From Hydrocarboniphaga daqingensis (GTDB taxonomy: Bacteria > Pseudomonadota > Gammaproteobacteria > Nevskiales > Nevskiaceae), in NCBI RefSeq assembly GCF_900129825.1, contig NZ_FQWZ01000002.1, forward strand, positions 206,081-270,080: DNA of 64,000 nucleotides, given 5' to 3'. Below are positions 8,491 through 17,570 of this stretch, one piece after another. Positions within the stretch are counted from its first letter, which is position 1. The number at the start of each line of letters is the position of its first letter. The notes beneath the pieces were generated by a model, which was not told the DNA's origin, searched no databases, and saw only the letters and a program-made list of their open reading frames with translations. The position numbers and the translations under genes are program-made.

Positions 8491-9825
8491 ATGAGCATTC
8501 CAGAGTTCGATACATGGGCTCGCTGCGTCGACTGGCTGGAAGGCGAGCTCAGCGGCCAAGACGTCAGCACCTGGATCCGGCCGTTATCGGTCAAGCGCCT
8601 ACCGGATCGGCTGTTGGTGACCGCTCCGAACCGCATGGTGATGGAGCGGGTTCGCGCGGATTTCGTTCTGTCGATCCAACGCGCCTGGCTGGCCTGCGAC
8701 GGCGCTGATTTGCCCGTCGAAGTCAGCACCGCGACCGAGGCGCGCAGCTTGAGCGGCGCTGGTAGCTCCCCGACCAGCGGCCCGATCGAGCCGGAACGCT
8801 GGACGCAGAACGGCAAGCTCGATCCACGTTACACGTTCGACAGCTTCATTCAAGGCAAGTCGAACTCCCAGGCTCGCGCCGCTTGCCAGCATGTCGCCGA
8901 GTCACCGGGCGTGGCCTACAACCCGTTGCTGATCTACGGAGCGTCGGGTCTGGGCAAGACTCATTTAATGCATGCCATCGGCAATGCACTGCTCGCACGC
9001 TCGGCCAGGGCGCGTGTCGTTTATGTAGGGGCCGAACAATGGGTCAACCAGTTCGTCGCCGCGCTTCGTCACAACAACACGGAAGAGTTCAAGAGCTTCT
9101 ATCGGTCCGCCGACGCGCTGCTGATCGATGATATTCACTTCTTTGCCGGCAAGGCCGTCAATCAAGAAGAGTTCTTCCACACGTTCAACACCTTGATGGA
9201 CGGGCGCAAGCAGATCGTGCTGACTTGCGACCGCTTCCCGAAGGAGCTGGACCGGCTCGACGATCGTCTCAAGTCGCGTTTCAGCTGGGGTTTGACCGTA
9301 TCGGTCGAGCCACCGGACCTCGAAACCCGGGTTGCGATCCTGCTGGCCAAAGCCGAGCAGTTCCATCTGAGCCTGTCGACCGAGGTCGCGTTCTTCGTGG
9401 CCCAGCACATCCGGTCCAATGTCCGCGAACTGGAAGGCTCGCTACTGCGATTGGCGGCCGGTGTACGCCTGCAGGGCGAGACGATCAGCATCGAGTTCGC
9501 CCGGCATTCGCTGCGCGACATGCTGGCGCATTACGAGCGCTTGGTGACCATCGACAACATCATGGGAACCGTCAGCAAGTACTACAACATTCAAATGAAA
9601 GAGCTGCGCTCGCCTCGGCGGAACCGCTCCCTGGCTCGACCGCGACAGATCGCGATGAGCTTGGCCCGGGAACTGACGCAGCACAGCTTGCCGGAGATCG
9701 GTGCTGCGTTTGAAAAGGACCATACGACGGTGCTGCATGCTTGTCGCACCATCGCCAAGCTCAGAGAAGAGGACCAGCGTGTCCGTGAAGACTACGAGAA
9801 TCTGCTGCGTCAGCTGAGCTTCTAG
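8491..9825 (+). CDS. dnaA: Chromosomal replication initiator protein DnaA
   Basis: 444 residues, the usual length. Domain I (about 1-85) includes DVSTWIRPLSVKRL; a short variable linker follows; the AAA+ domain has Walker A GASGLGKT (Lys about residue 156) and Walker B LLIDDIHFF; the C-terminal DNA-binding domain IV carries EIGAAFEKDHTTVLHACRTI. DnaA binds DnaA boxes at oriC and melts the origin. The ATG at 8491 follows a weak purine stretch. Perfect DnaA boxes lie upstream (8313) and downstream (9865, 9910) of the gene, as expected for autoregulation and origin location. Confidence 0.99.
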   Translation: MSIPEFDTWARCVDWLEGELSGQDVSTWIRPLSVKRLPDRLLVTAPNRMVMERVRADFVLSIQRAWLACDGADLPVEVSTATEARSLSGAGSSPTSGPIEPERWTQNGKLDPRYTFDSFIQGKSNSQARAACQHVAESPGVAYNPLLIYGASGLGKTHLMHAIGNALLARSARARVVYVGAEQWVNQFVAALRHNNTEEFKSFYRSADALLIDDIHFFAGKAVNQEEFFHTFNTLMDGRKQIVLTCDRFPKELDRLDDRLKSRFSWGLTVSVEPPDLETRVAILLAKAEQFHLSLSTEVAFFVAQHIRSNVRELEGSLLRLAAGVRLQGETISIEFARHSLRDMLAHYERLVTIDNIMGTVSKYYNIQMKELRSPRRNRSLARPRQIAMSLARELTQHSLPEIGAAFEKDHTTVLHACRTIAKLREEDQRVREDYENLLRQLSF

Positions 9826-9864
9826 GCCGGCTGCACAAGCTGTGAAACGGTGGGGGTGGCAAGT

Positions 9865-9873
9865 TGTGGATAA
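9865..9873 (-). promoter_or_regulatory. DnaA box (perfect), oriC candidate
   Basis: TGTGGATAA on the plus strand, the complement of consensus TTATCCACA, preceded by GT and followed by GCTTGTGGGG. Confidence 0.8.
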
Positions 9874-9909
9874 GCTTGTGGGGTTTTGGGAGCGCAATTG
9901 ATGCAGCGC

Positions 9910-9918
9910 TTATCCACA
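9910..9918 (+). promoter_or_regulatory. DnaA box (perfect), oriC candidate
   Basis: TTATCCACA on the plus strand, facing the box at 9865-9873 across 36 bases. Confidence 0.8.
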
Positions 9919-10068
9919 GTTTGAGCGATGCTCGTCAAACAGCTCCACGAGTGCTGCCAAGGTCTTTCAAGTATCTGGATTTAAAAGGATTGTGGGAAGT
10001 TATCCCAAGCGGGAACGTCGCTCTACTATTGTTGATTTTGAATAAAGAACACCGAGAAAGGTGATGAC

Positions 10069-11169
10069 ATGAAGATCCAAGTCGGCCGAAACGAGTTGTT
10101 GAGTGCGCTGCAGTCCGTCATCGGTGTCGTCGAACGTCGCCAGACGTTGCCGGTACTCGGCAATTTCCTGCTGGATGTTGCCGACGACGTGCTGACGGTC
10201 ACCGGCACCGACCTTGAAATGGAATTGATCGGCCGGGCCCGCGTCCAGAACCTTGCACCGGGTCGGACGACCGTACCGGCCCGCAAGCTGTTCGATATCT
10301 GCCGCGGTTTGCCCGAAGGCGCTGAGCTGACGCTGGAGGCGGCGGCCGACAAGGTCACGGTGCGCTCCGGCAAGAGCCGGTTCACGCTGTCGTCGCTGCG
10401 CGCCGATGAGTTCCCGTCGATGGGTGCGGCGGCAGGCGGCGTAGCGGTGACGCTGAAGCGGGCCGAGTTGAAGTTGCTGCTGGAGCGAACCCAGTTCGCG
10501 ATGGCACAGCAGGATGTCCGCTACTACCTCAACGGCTTGCTGATCGATGTCTCGCCCAAGCGCTTGCGCGCTGTTGCGACCGACGGCCACCGTCTGGCGT
10601 TCAGCGAGTTGGTTCGCGACATCGGCGTGACCGAGTCCATGCAGGCGATCTTGCCGCGCAAGTCGATCATCGAACTGAGCCGTTTGCTCGACAACACCGA
10701 CGAAGAAGTGTCGTTGGTGATCGCGCCGGGCCAGGCGATGGTGGATATCGACAGCGTCAAGTTGACGACGAAGACGATCGACGGTCGCTTCCCTGACTAT
10801 GAGCGCGTGATCCCGGAAAACGGCGACAAGCGGGTCACCGCTGATCGCGAAACCCTGCGTCGTGCATTGGCGCGGACGGCGATTCTGTCGAACGAGAAGT
10901 TCCGCGGCGTTCGTCTGTTGCTCGACGAGGGTGTGCTCAAACTCCAGACGCACAACCCGGAGCACGAAGAGGCCGAGGAAGAAATCGAGGTCTCGTACAG
11001 CGGGGCAGCGATGGAGATCGGCTTCAACGTTAACTACCTGCTCGACGCGCTGGGCGTTATGGCGGCTCAGGAAGTGGCGTTGGAACTGAAGAACGCGGAA
11101 TCCAGCGGGCTGCTGCATGAAGCGGGTGATGCGTCGAGCAAGTACGTCATCATGCCGATGCGGCTCTGA
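10069..11169 (+). CDS. dnaN: DNA polymerase III beta subunit (sliding clamp)
   Basis: 366 residues, the normal clamp length, with the three-domain beta-clamp pattern: N-terminal KIQVGRNELLSALQSVIGVVERRQTLPVLGN and C-terminal SSKYVIMPMRL, the conserved end forming part of the protein-binding pocket. The clamp encircles DNA and tethers polymerase III and other partners. A good ribosome binding site (AAAGGTG) precedes the ATG. recF follows after 6 bases. Confidence 0.99.
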   Translation: MKIQVGRNELLSALQSVIGVVERRQTLPVLGNFLLDVADDVLTVTGTDLEMELIGRARVQNLAPGRTTVPARKLFDICRGLPEGAELTLEAAADKVTVRSGKSRFTLSSLRADEFPSMGAAAGGVAVTLKRAELKLLLERTQFAMAQQDVRYYLNGLLIDVSPKRLRAVATDGHRLAFSELVRDIGVTESMQAILPRKSIIELSRLLDNTDEEVSLVIAPGQAMVDIDSVKLTTKTIDGRFPDYERVIPENGDKRVTADRETLRRALARTAILSNEKFRGVRLLLDEGVLKLQTHNPEHEEAEEEIEVSYSGAAMEIGFNVNYLLDALGVMAAQEVALELKNAESSGLLHEAGDASSKYVIMPMRL

Positions 11170-11175
11170 TCGAGG

Positions 11176-12249
11176 ATGCACATCCGTCAGGCGCGAGGGC
11201 AGAACCTGCGCCTGTATTCGAGGTTCGAGCTGGAGCCTTCGCCGTCGCTGAATCTGATCGTCGGCGCCAATGCAGCGGGCAAGACCAGCTTGTTGGAAGG
11301 ACTGTATTTGCTCGGTAGGGCTCGCAGCTTTCGCAGTTCTGAAGCGGCTGAGCTGCTGGGCCCGAGTGGATCAGGTTGGAGCTTGTACGCCGATATCGAG
11401 CATGAGGCCCAGCATGATCGGCTTGGCATCGGTTGGATGGATGGCGAGCAGGAACAGCGTCTGAACGGCGAGAAGGTTCGAGCTTCAGCGCTTCCGCGAA
11501 CCTTGCCGTTGCAGCTGATCGATCCGATCGGACATCGATTGGTTGAGGAGGGCCCTGGCTACCGCCGGAGCTACCTCGACTGGGGTGTGTTCCACGTGGA
11601 ACCTTCGTTTTACGCGACCTGGCAGCGTTACCAGCGTTGCTTGAAGCAGCGCAATCAGGCGTTGAGATTGGGGTCGAGTGATCGCGCGATCTCGGCATGG
11701 GACGAGGAGCTGAGCCTCGCCGCTGAGTCCGTGACCGCGATGCGCAAAGCCCATGCGGCCGCGTTGAGCTCGGTGGCAGCCGACTGGGTCGCCGAACTGC
11801 TCGACATCGCGGGCGCCCGAATCGACTTCATGCAGGGCTGGAATGCTGAGACGCCTTATCGCGAAGTGCTGGAGCAACAGCTGCCTCAGCACCGGCGTTT
11901 GGCCACGACGGCGCAGGGTCCGCATCGCGCGGAACTGAAGCTGTCGTTGGCGGGGCAGCGAGCCAAGGGACGTGTATCGAGAGGGCAGCAGAAGCTGCTC
12001 GTGGCGGCGCTGGTGCTGGCACAATGTGCGATTCTGATCGCCCACGGTCGGCCGGCTCCGGTGATCTTGATTGATGATTTCGGGGCCGAGTTGTCGGCGG
12101 CTTTTCAAGAACGATTTGCGCGGGCTCTATTCCGATACCCCGGCCAGATCTTCATAACGGCTTTTGAGTTACCGACGGCGTTTAAGCAGCAGGATGTGCG
12201 GATGTTCCACGTGGAACATGGCCAGCTCAGCCTGACAGCTGCGCCTTGA
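11176..12249 (+). CDS. recF: DNA replication/repair protein RecF
   Basis: 357 residues. Walker A GANAAGKTSLLEGL (Lys36) lies near the N-terminus; the ABC signature segment SRGQQKLLVAALVLAQ is near residue 258 and the Walker B region PVILIDDFGAELS follows. RecF is an SMC-like ATPase that loads RecOR at single-strand gaps. It sits between dnaN and gyrB in the standard origin operon, 6 bases after dnaN. Confidence 0.98.
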   Translation: MHIRQARGQNLRLYSRFELEPSPSLNLIVGANAAGKTSLLEGLYLLGRARSFRSSEAAELLGPSGSGWSLYADIEHEAQHDRLGIGWMDGEQEQRLNGEKVRASALPRTLPLQLIDPIGHRLVEEGPGYRRSYLDWGVFHVEPSFYATWQRYQRCLKQRNQALRLGSSDRAISAWDEELSLAAESVTAMRKAHAAALSSVAADWVAELLDIAGARIDFMQGWNAETPYREVLEQQLPQHRRLATTAQGPHRAELKLSLAGQRAKGRVSRGQQKLLVAALVLAQCAILIAHGRPAPVILIDDFGAELSAAFQERFARALFRYPGQIFITAFELPTAFKQQDVRMFHVEHGQLSLTAAP

Positions 12250-14667
<2,418 letters not shown>

Positions 14668-14676
14668 GTGATAAAA

Positions 14677-14717
14677 ATGACGTGACAAACGTCAAAGCTA
14701 AGGCTTTGTCACGTCAT
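14677..14717. terminator. Large inverted repeat / probable bidirectional terminator after gyrB
   Basis: Perfect 13-base arms (14677-14689, ATGACGTGACAAA; 14705-14717, TTTGTCACGTCAT) are separated by 15 bases. A second, mutually exclusive hairpin, CAAAGC-TAAG-GCTTTG, lies at 14693-14708 and shares the right arm. It sits between convergent gyrB and the minus-strand lipoprotein gene, whose stop (14716-14714) is inside the right arm. No long T-run follows on the plus strand, so strict intrinsic termination is uncertain. Confidence 0.55.
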
Positions 14718-15223
14718 AACGGGTCGGCAGTGCGATCTGCCAGCGCATCCGTGCGCCAAGCGGGCGCTGCGCGGCTCTGCCAGACCTGACTGAACAGCGC
14801 CCTGAACTCGGCTTCCGAACGGCCCTTGGCGTCCGCTGACGCCGCGGCGCGATACAGGGCGACACGGTCGGCATTGTCCTCGGCGACCCATTCGCGGACC
14901 TCGATCCGCTGATCCGGTGGGATTCGCTCGGCGTCGGTCAGCAGCAGATAGCCTTCCGCATCCAATCCAACCGCGCCCAGGTCCAGCCAGGGCCGCAGCC
15001 AAGCGAGCCGCGCTTCCATCGTCGAGGCTATGTGACGCAGCTCCGGCGTCGGCAGGCTGCTGCGCAAACGGGCATCGGATATCGCCGGGTCGCGCCAGAT
15101 TTCGTCGACGATCGCTTCCGGTTCGATCACCGCGCTGCCGGGTCGCAGCGCGGTGCATGCGGCCAGCGTGGCCAGCAACAAGCCGGCCAGCGCCAAGCGG
15201 CATCGCGCGCTGGCGCCGCTCAC
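14714..15223 (-). CDS. Putative lipoprotein, DUF1318 (YdbL)-like
   Basis: 169 residues starting at a GTG that overlaps the stop of the upstream esterase gene (GTGA), implying translational coupling. The N-terminus is a lipoprotein signal peptide with lipobox LAAC (Cys about residue 23). The C-terminal part, VREWVAEDNADRVALYRAA then FSQVWQSRAAPAW, resembles the conserved core of YdbL/DUF1318 proteins. YdbL homologues usually neighbour YnbE and YdbH, which are not here, so the assignment rests on similarity by eye. The last codons lie inside the inverted repeat shared with gyrB. Confidence 0.55.
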   Translation of the reverse strand: MSGASARCRLALAGLLLATLAACTALRPGSAVIEPEAIVDEIWRDPAISDARLRSSLPTPELRHIASTMEARLAWLRPWLDLGAVGLDAEGYLLLTDAERIPPDQRIEVREWVAEDNADRVALYRAAASADAKGRSEAEFRALFSQVWQSRAAPAWRTDALADRTADPL

Positions 15224-15894
15224 GGCAGCCGCGCCAGCAGAAACTCGCGAATGGCGTCCACCTCGTCGTCGCAGACTTCATGTTGCATCGGATAGTCGTT
15301 CCAGCCGACGCCGTAGCCCGCCGCGCGTAGTCGGTCGCGACTCCAGAGCCCTAAGTGCAGCGGCAGAATCGAGTCGTACTGGCCGTGCTGCATCAGGATC
15401 GGCAGCGCCCGGTTCGCGGTCGACGTCTCGGCGTCCAGCGTCGACTCCATCGGCAAATAGGTCGACAGTGCCAGCAGCCCGCCCAATGGCGACGGATAGC
15501 GCAGCGCCGTGTGCAAAGCGAGCGCGCCGCCTTGCGAGAAGCCGGCGATGATGATCCGCCGGCTTGGGATGCCCGAGGCAATCTGTTCGTCGATCAAGCC
15601 GGCAATGCGCTGCTGCGAGCGCCGAATACCCTCGACGTCCTGACGTCCTTGCCGGTCCAGCGACAGGATGTCGAACCAGCTGCGCATCGGCATGCCACCG
15701 TTGAGGCTCACTGGCATGACCGAGGCATGCGGGAATACGAAGCGCCAAGCCTGAGCGGGCTGCAAGCGCAGCGACGCCACCAGCGGCACGAAGTCGTGTC
15801 CATCGGCGCCGAGCCCATGCAGCCAGATGATCGCGGCGGTTGCCGGTGTGGCCGGCTCTAGCGTCACCCGGTCAGCAGATTCGGTCTTGGTCAT
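15220..15894 (-). CDS. Alpha/beta-hydrolase carboxylesterase (phospholipase/carboxylesterase family)
   Basis: 224 residues from the ATG at 15894; longer frames run into non-coding sequence. It has the compact carboxylesterase pattern: IIWLHGLGADGHDFVPLV (oxyanion region), nucleophile elbow GFSQGG with Ser120, the Asp in HGQYDSILPL, and the His in YPMQHEVC. Cytoplasmic enzymes of this family (for example Pseudomonas EstB) hydrolyse short acyl esters; the physiological substrate is unknown. The YdbL-like lipoprotein gene overlaps its stop codon. Confidence 0.9.
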   Translation of the reverse strand: MTKTESADRVTLEPATPATAAIIWLHGLGADGHDFVPLVASLRLQPAQAWRFVFPHASVMPVSLNGGMPMRSWFDILSLDRQGRQDVEGIRRSQQRIAGLIDEQIASGIPSRRIIIAGFSQGGALALHTALRYPSPLGGLLALSTYLPMESTLDAETSTANRALPILMQHGQYDSILPLHLGLWSRDRLRAAGYGVGWNDYPMQHEVCDDEVDAIREFLLARLP

Positions 15895-16005
15895 CAGGTG
15901 CTCCGGCGAAGTTGACGCGATTGTCGAAGCGCCCTGAGGGACAGGCAAGCGCTGCGTAGCGGCTGCAGCCGTTAAACTGCCGTCACTTCCGCCGACGTAA
16001 CCGCC

Positions 16006-16248
16006 ATGGCCGCTATTTTGATGTCCCGACGCGCGATCATTGCCGGTCTGAGCCTGGTCGCAACCGTTCAGATCACCGCTTGCGGCCAGACCGGCGACTT
16101 GGTGCTGCCCAAGCGCAAACCGCCGGCGTCCCAAGTGCCGGTTGCACCACCACCGGCACCGATGCCGGCGTCGACCACCGAGCCAGCGCCGACCGACGCT
16201 GACGATCCTCGCCAGCCCAAGCCGTCCGTGCCGGGCACCGATCGCTGA
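16006..16248 (+). CDS. lptM: LPS translocon maturation chaperone LptM (YifL) lipoprotein
   Basis: 80 residues; a second ATG at 16021 would give a more positively charged n-region (MSRR) and is an equally good start. The signal peptide ends in lipobox ITAC, followed directly by GQTGDLVLPKRKPP, the conserved short LptM motif (CGxxGxLxxP) and then a proline-rich tail. LptM is a small outer-membrane lipoprotein that promotes oxidative maturation of the LptD/LptE translocon. Its position 34 bases before lysA is the conserved gammaproteobacterial arrangement and supports the call. Confidence 0.85.
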   Translation: MAAILMSRRAIIAGLSLVATVQITACGQTGDLVLPKRKPPASQVPVAPPPAPMPASTTEPAPTDADDPRQPKPSVPGTDR

Positions 16249-16282
16249 CGCGACCTCAACAACCGATCCAAACCAGACCAAC

Positions 16283-17533
16283 GTGGACCATTTCCAATAT
16301 CGCGACGGCGCCCTGTACGCCGAGCAGGTGTCGCTGACCCATCTGGCCGCCGAGCATGGCACGCCAACTTACGTTTACTCGCGGGCAACGCTGGAGCGCC
16401 ACTACCGGGCGTTCGACGACGCGCTGTCCAGCGTGCCGCATCAGGTCTGCTTCGCGGTCAAGGCCAATTCGAACATCGCCGTGCTTCAAGTGCTCGCCGC
16501 GCTCGGCAGTGGCTTCGACATCGTCTCGGGTGGCGAACTGCGCCGCGTGCTGCGCGCTGGCGGTGACCCGGCCAAAGTCGTGTTCAGCGGCGTTGGCAAA
16601 ACGGAGGCCGAGTTGCGCTTGGCGCTCGAGCATGGCGTCGGTTGCTTCAACGTCGAGTCCGAGTACGAATTGCTGCAGCTCGACGCGTTGGCGCAGCAAG
16701 TTGGGCGCGTCGCCAGTATTGCCTTGCGGGTCAATCCCGATGTCGACGCCAAGACGCACCCGTACATTTCAACGGGCCTGAAGCAGAACAAGTTCGGCGT
16801 CGACCTGATCACGGCCGAGCGGCTGTATCGTCACGCGGCGACCTGCAAGGGATTGAAGGTTGTCGGCATCGCCAGCCACATCGGATCGCAGTTGCTCGAC
16901 GTGTCGCCGTATCTGGACGCACTCGACCGCGTGCTGGCGCTGGTCGATCGTCTGGCCGCTGCCGGCATCGTGCTGCAGCATCTCGATGTCGGTGGTGGCT
17001 TGGGCGTGCGTTATCGCGACGAACAACCGACCGAACCGGCCGACTGGGCTGCGGCCTTTCTGCCCAAGCTCGCTGGCCGCAAGCTGACGATCTTCACCGA
17101 GCCTGGCCGTGCGATCGCCGGCAATGCTGGCGTGCTGCTGACGCGCGTGCTGCTGCTCAAGCCGGGCGAAGCCAAGCAGTTCGCGGTCGTCGATGCGGCG
17201 ATGAACGACTTGCTGCGGCCGGCGCTGTACCAAGCCTGGATGGACATCGTTCCGGTGCAGCCGCAGGACCGCGCCAGCGCGGTCTACGACGTGGTCGGGC
17301 CGGTTTGCGAAACCGGCGACTGGATCGGCCGCGACCGCGAGCTGTCGATCGCACCCGGCGACTTGCTGGCGGTGCGCACCGCGGGCGCCTACGGCTTCGT
17401 GATGAGCAGCAACTACAACTCGCGCGGCCGCGCGGCCGAGATCATCGTCGACGGTAATCGTGCCGTCGTCGTCCGCGAACGCGAAAGTTTCGACGACCTG
17501 ATCGCCAACGAGCGCCTGCTCGATCCGCGCTAA
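16283..17533 (+). CDS. lysA: Diaminopimelate decarboxylase
   Basis: 416 residues from a GTG at 16283; this gives the family length (E. coli about 420) and leaves 34 bases after lptM. It is a fold-III PLP enzyme: the PLP lysine is Lys60 in CFAVKANSN, the HIGSQ segment is near residue 200, and the C-terminal GPVCETGDWIGRDREL carries the active-site cysteine. It catalyses the last step of lysine biosynthesis. dapF, the preceding pathway enzyme, lies in the same window at 58.9 kb rather than beside it. Confidence 0.97.
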   Translation: MDHFQYRDGALYAEQVSLTHLAAEHGTPTYVYSRATLERHYRAFDDALSSVPHQVCFAVKANSNIAVLQVLAALGSGFDIVSGGELRRVLRAGGDPAKVVFSGVGKTEAELRLALEHGVGCFNVESEYELLQLDALAQQVGRVASIALRVNPDVDAKTHPYISTGLKQNKFGVDLITAERLYRHAATCKGLKVVGIASHIGSQLLDVSPYLDALDRVLALVDRLAAAGIVLQHLDVGGGLGVRYRDEQPTEPADWAAAFLPKLAGRKLTIFTEPGRAIAGNAGVLLTRVLLLKPGEAKQFAVVDAAMNDLLRPALYQAWMDIVPVQPQDRASAVYDVVGPVCETGDWIGRDRELSIAPGDLLAVRTAGAYGFVMSSNYNSRGRAAEIIVDGNRAVVVRERESFDDLIANERLLDPR

Positions 17534-17570
17534 GCCCATCACTGAATCCTGCCGCTGGTAACCGCCGCCC

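Larger units (their letters stand above)
9826..10068. other. Putative chromosomal replication origin (oriC), dnaA-dnaN intergenic region
   Basis: This 243-base stretch has two perfect DnaA boxes in opposite orientation, at 9865-9873 (TGTGGATAA) and 9910-9918 (TTATCCACA), plus a weaker near-match at 10000-10008 (TTATCCCAA). To their right are the most AT-rich tracts of the neighbourhood: GGATTTAAAAGGATTG around 9977-9992 and TTGTTGATTTTGAATAAAG around 10029-10047, plausible unwinding elements. Two boxes in a short span beside dnaA are good but not conclusive evidence; functional origins can lie on either side of dnaA in related bacteria. GC-skew reversal was not computed. Confidence 0.7.
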
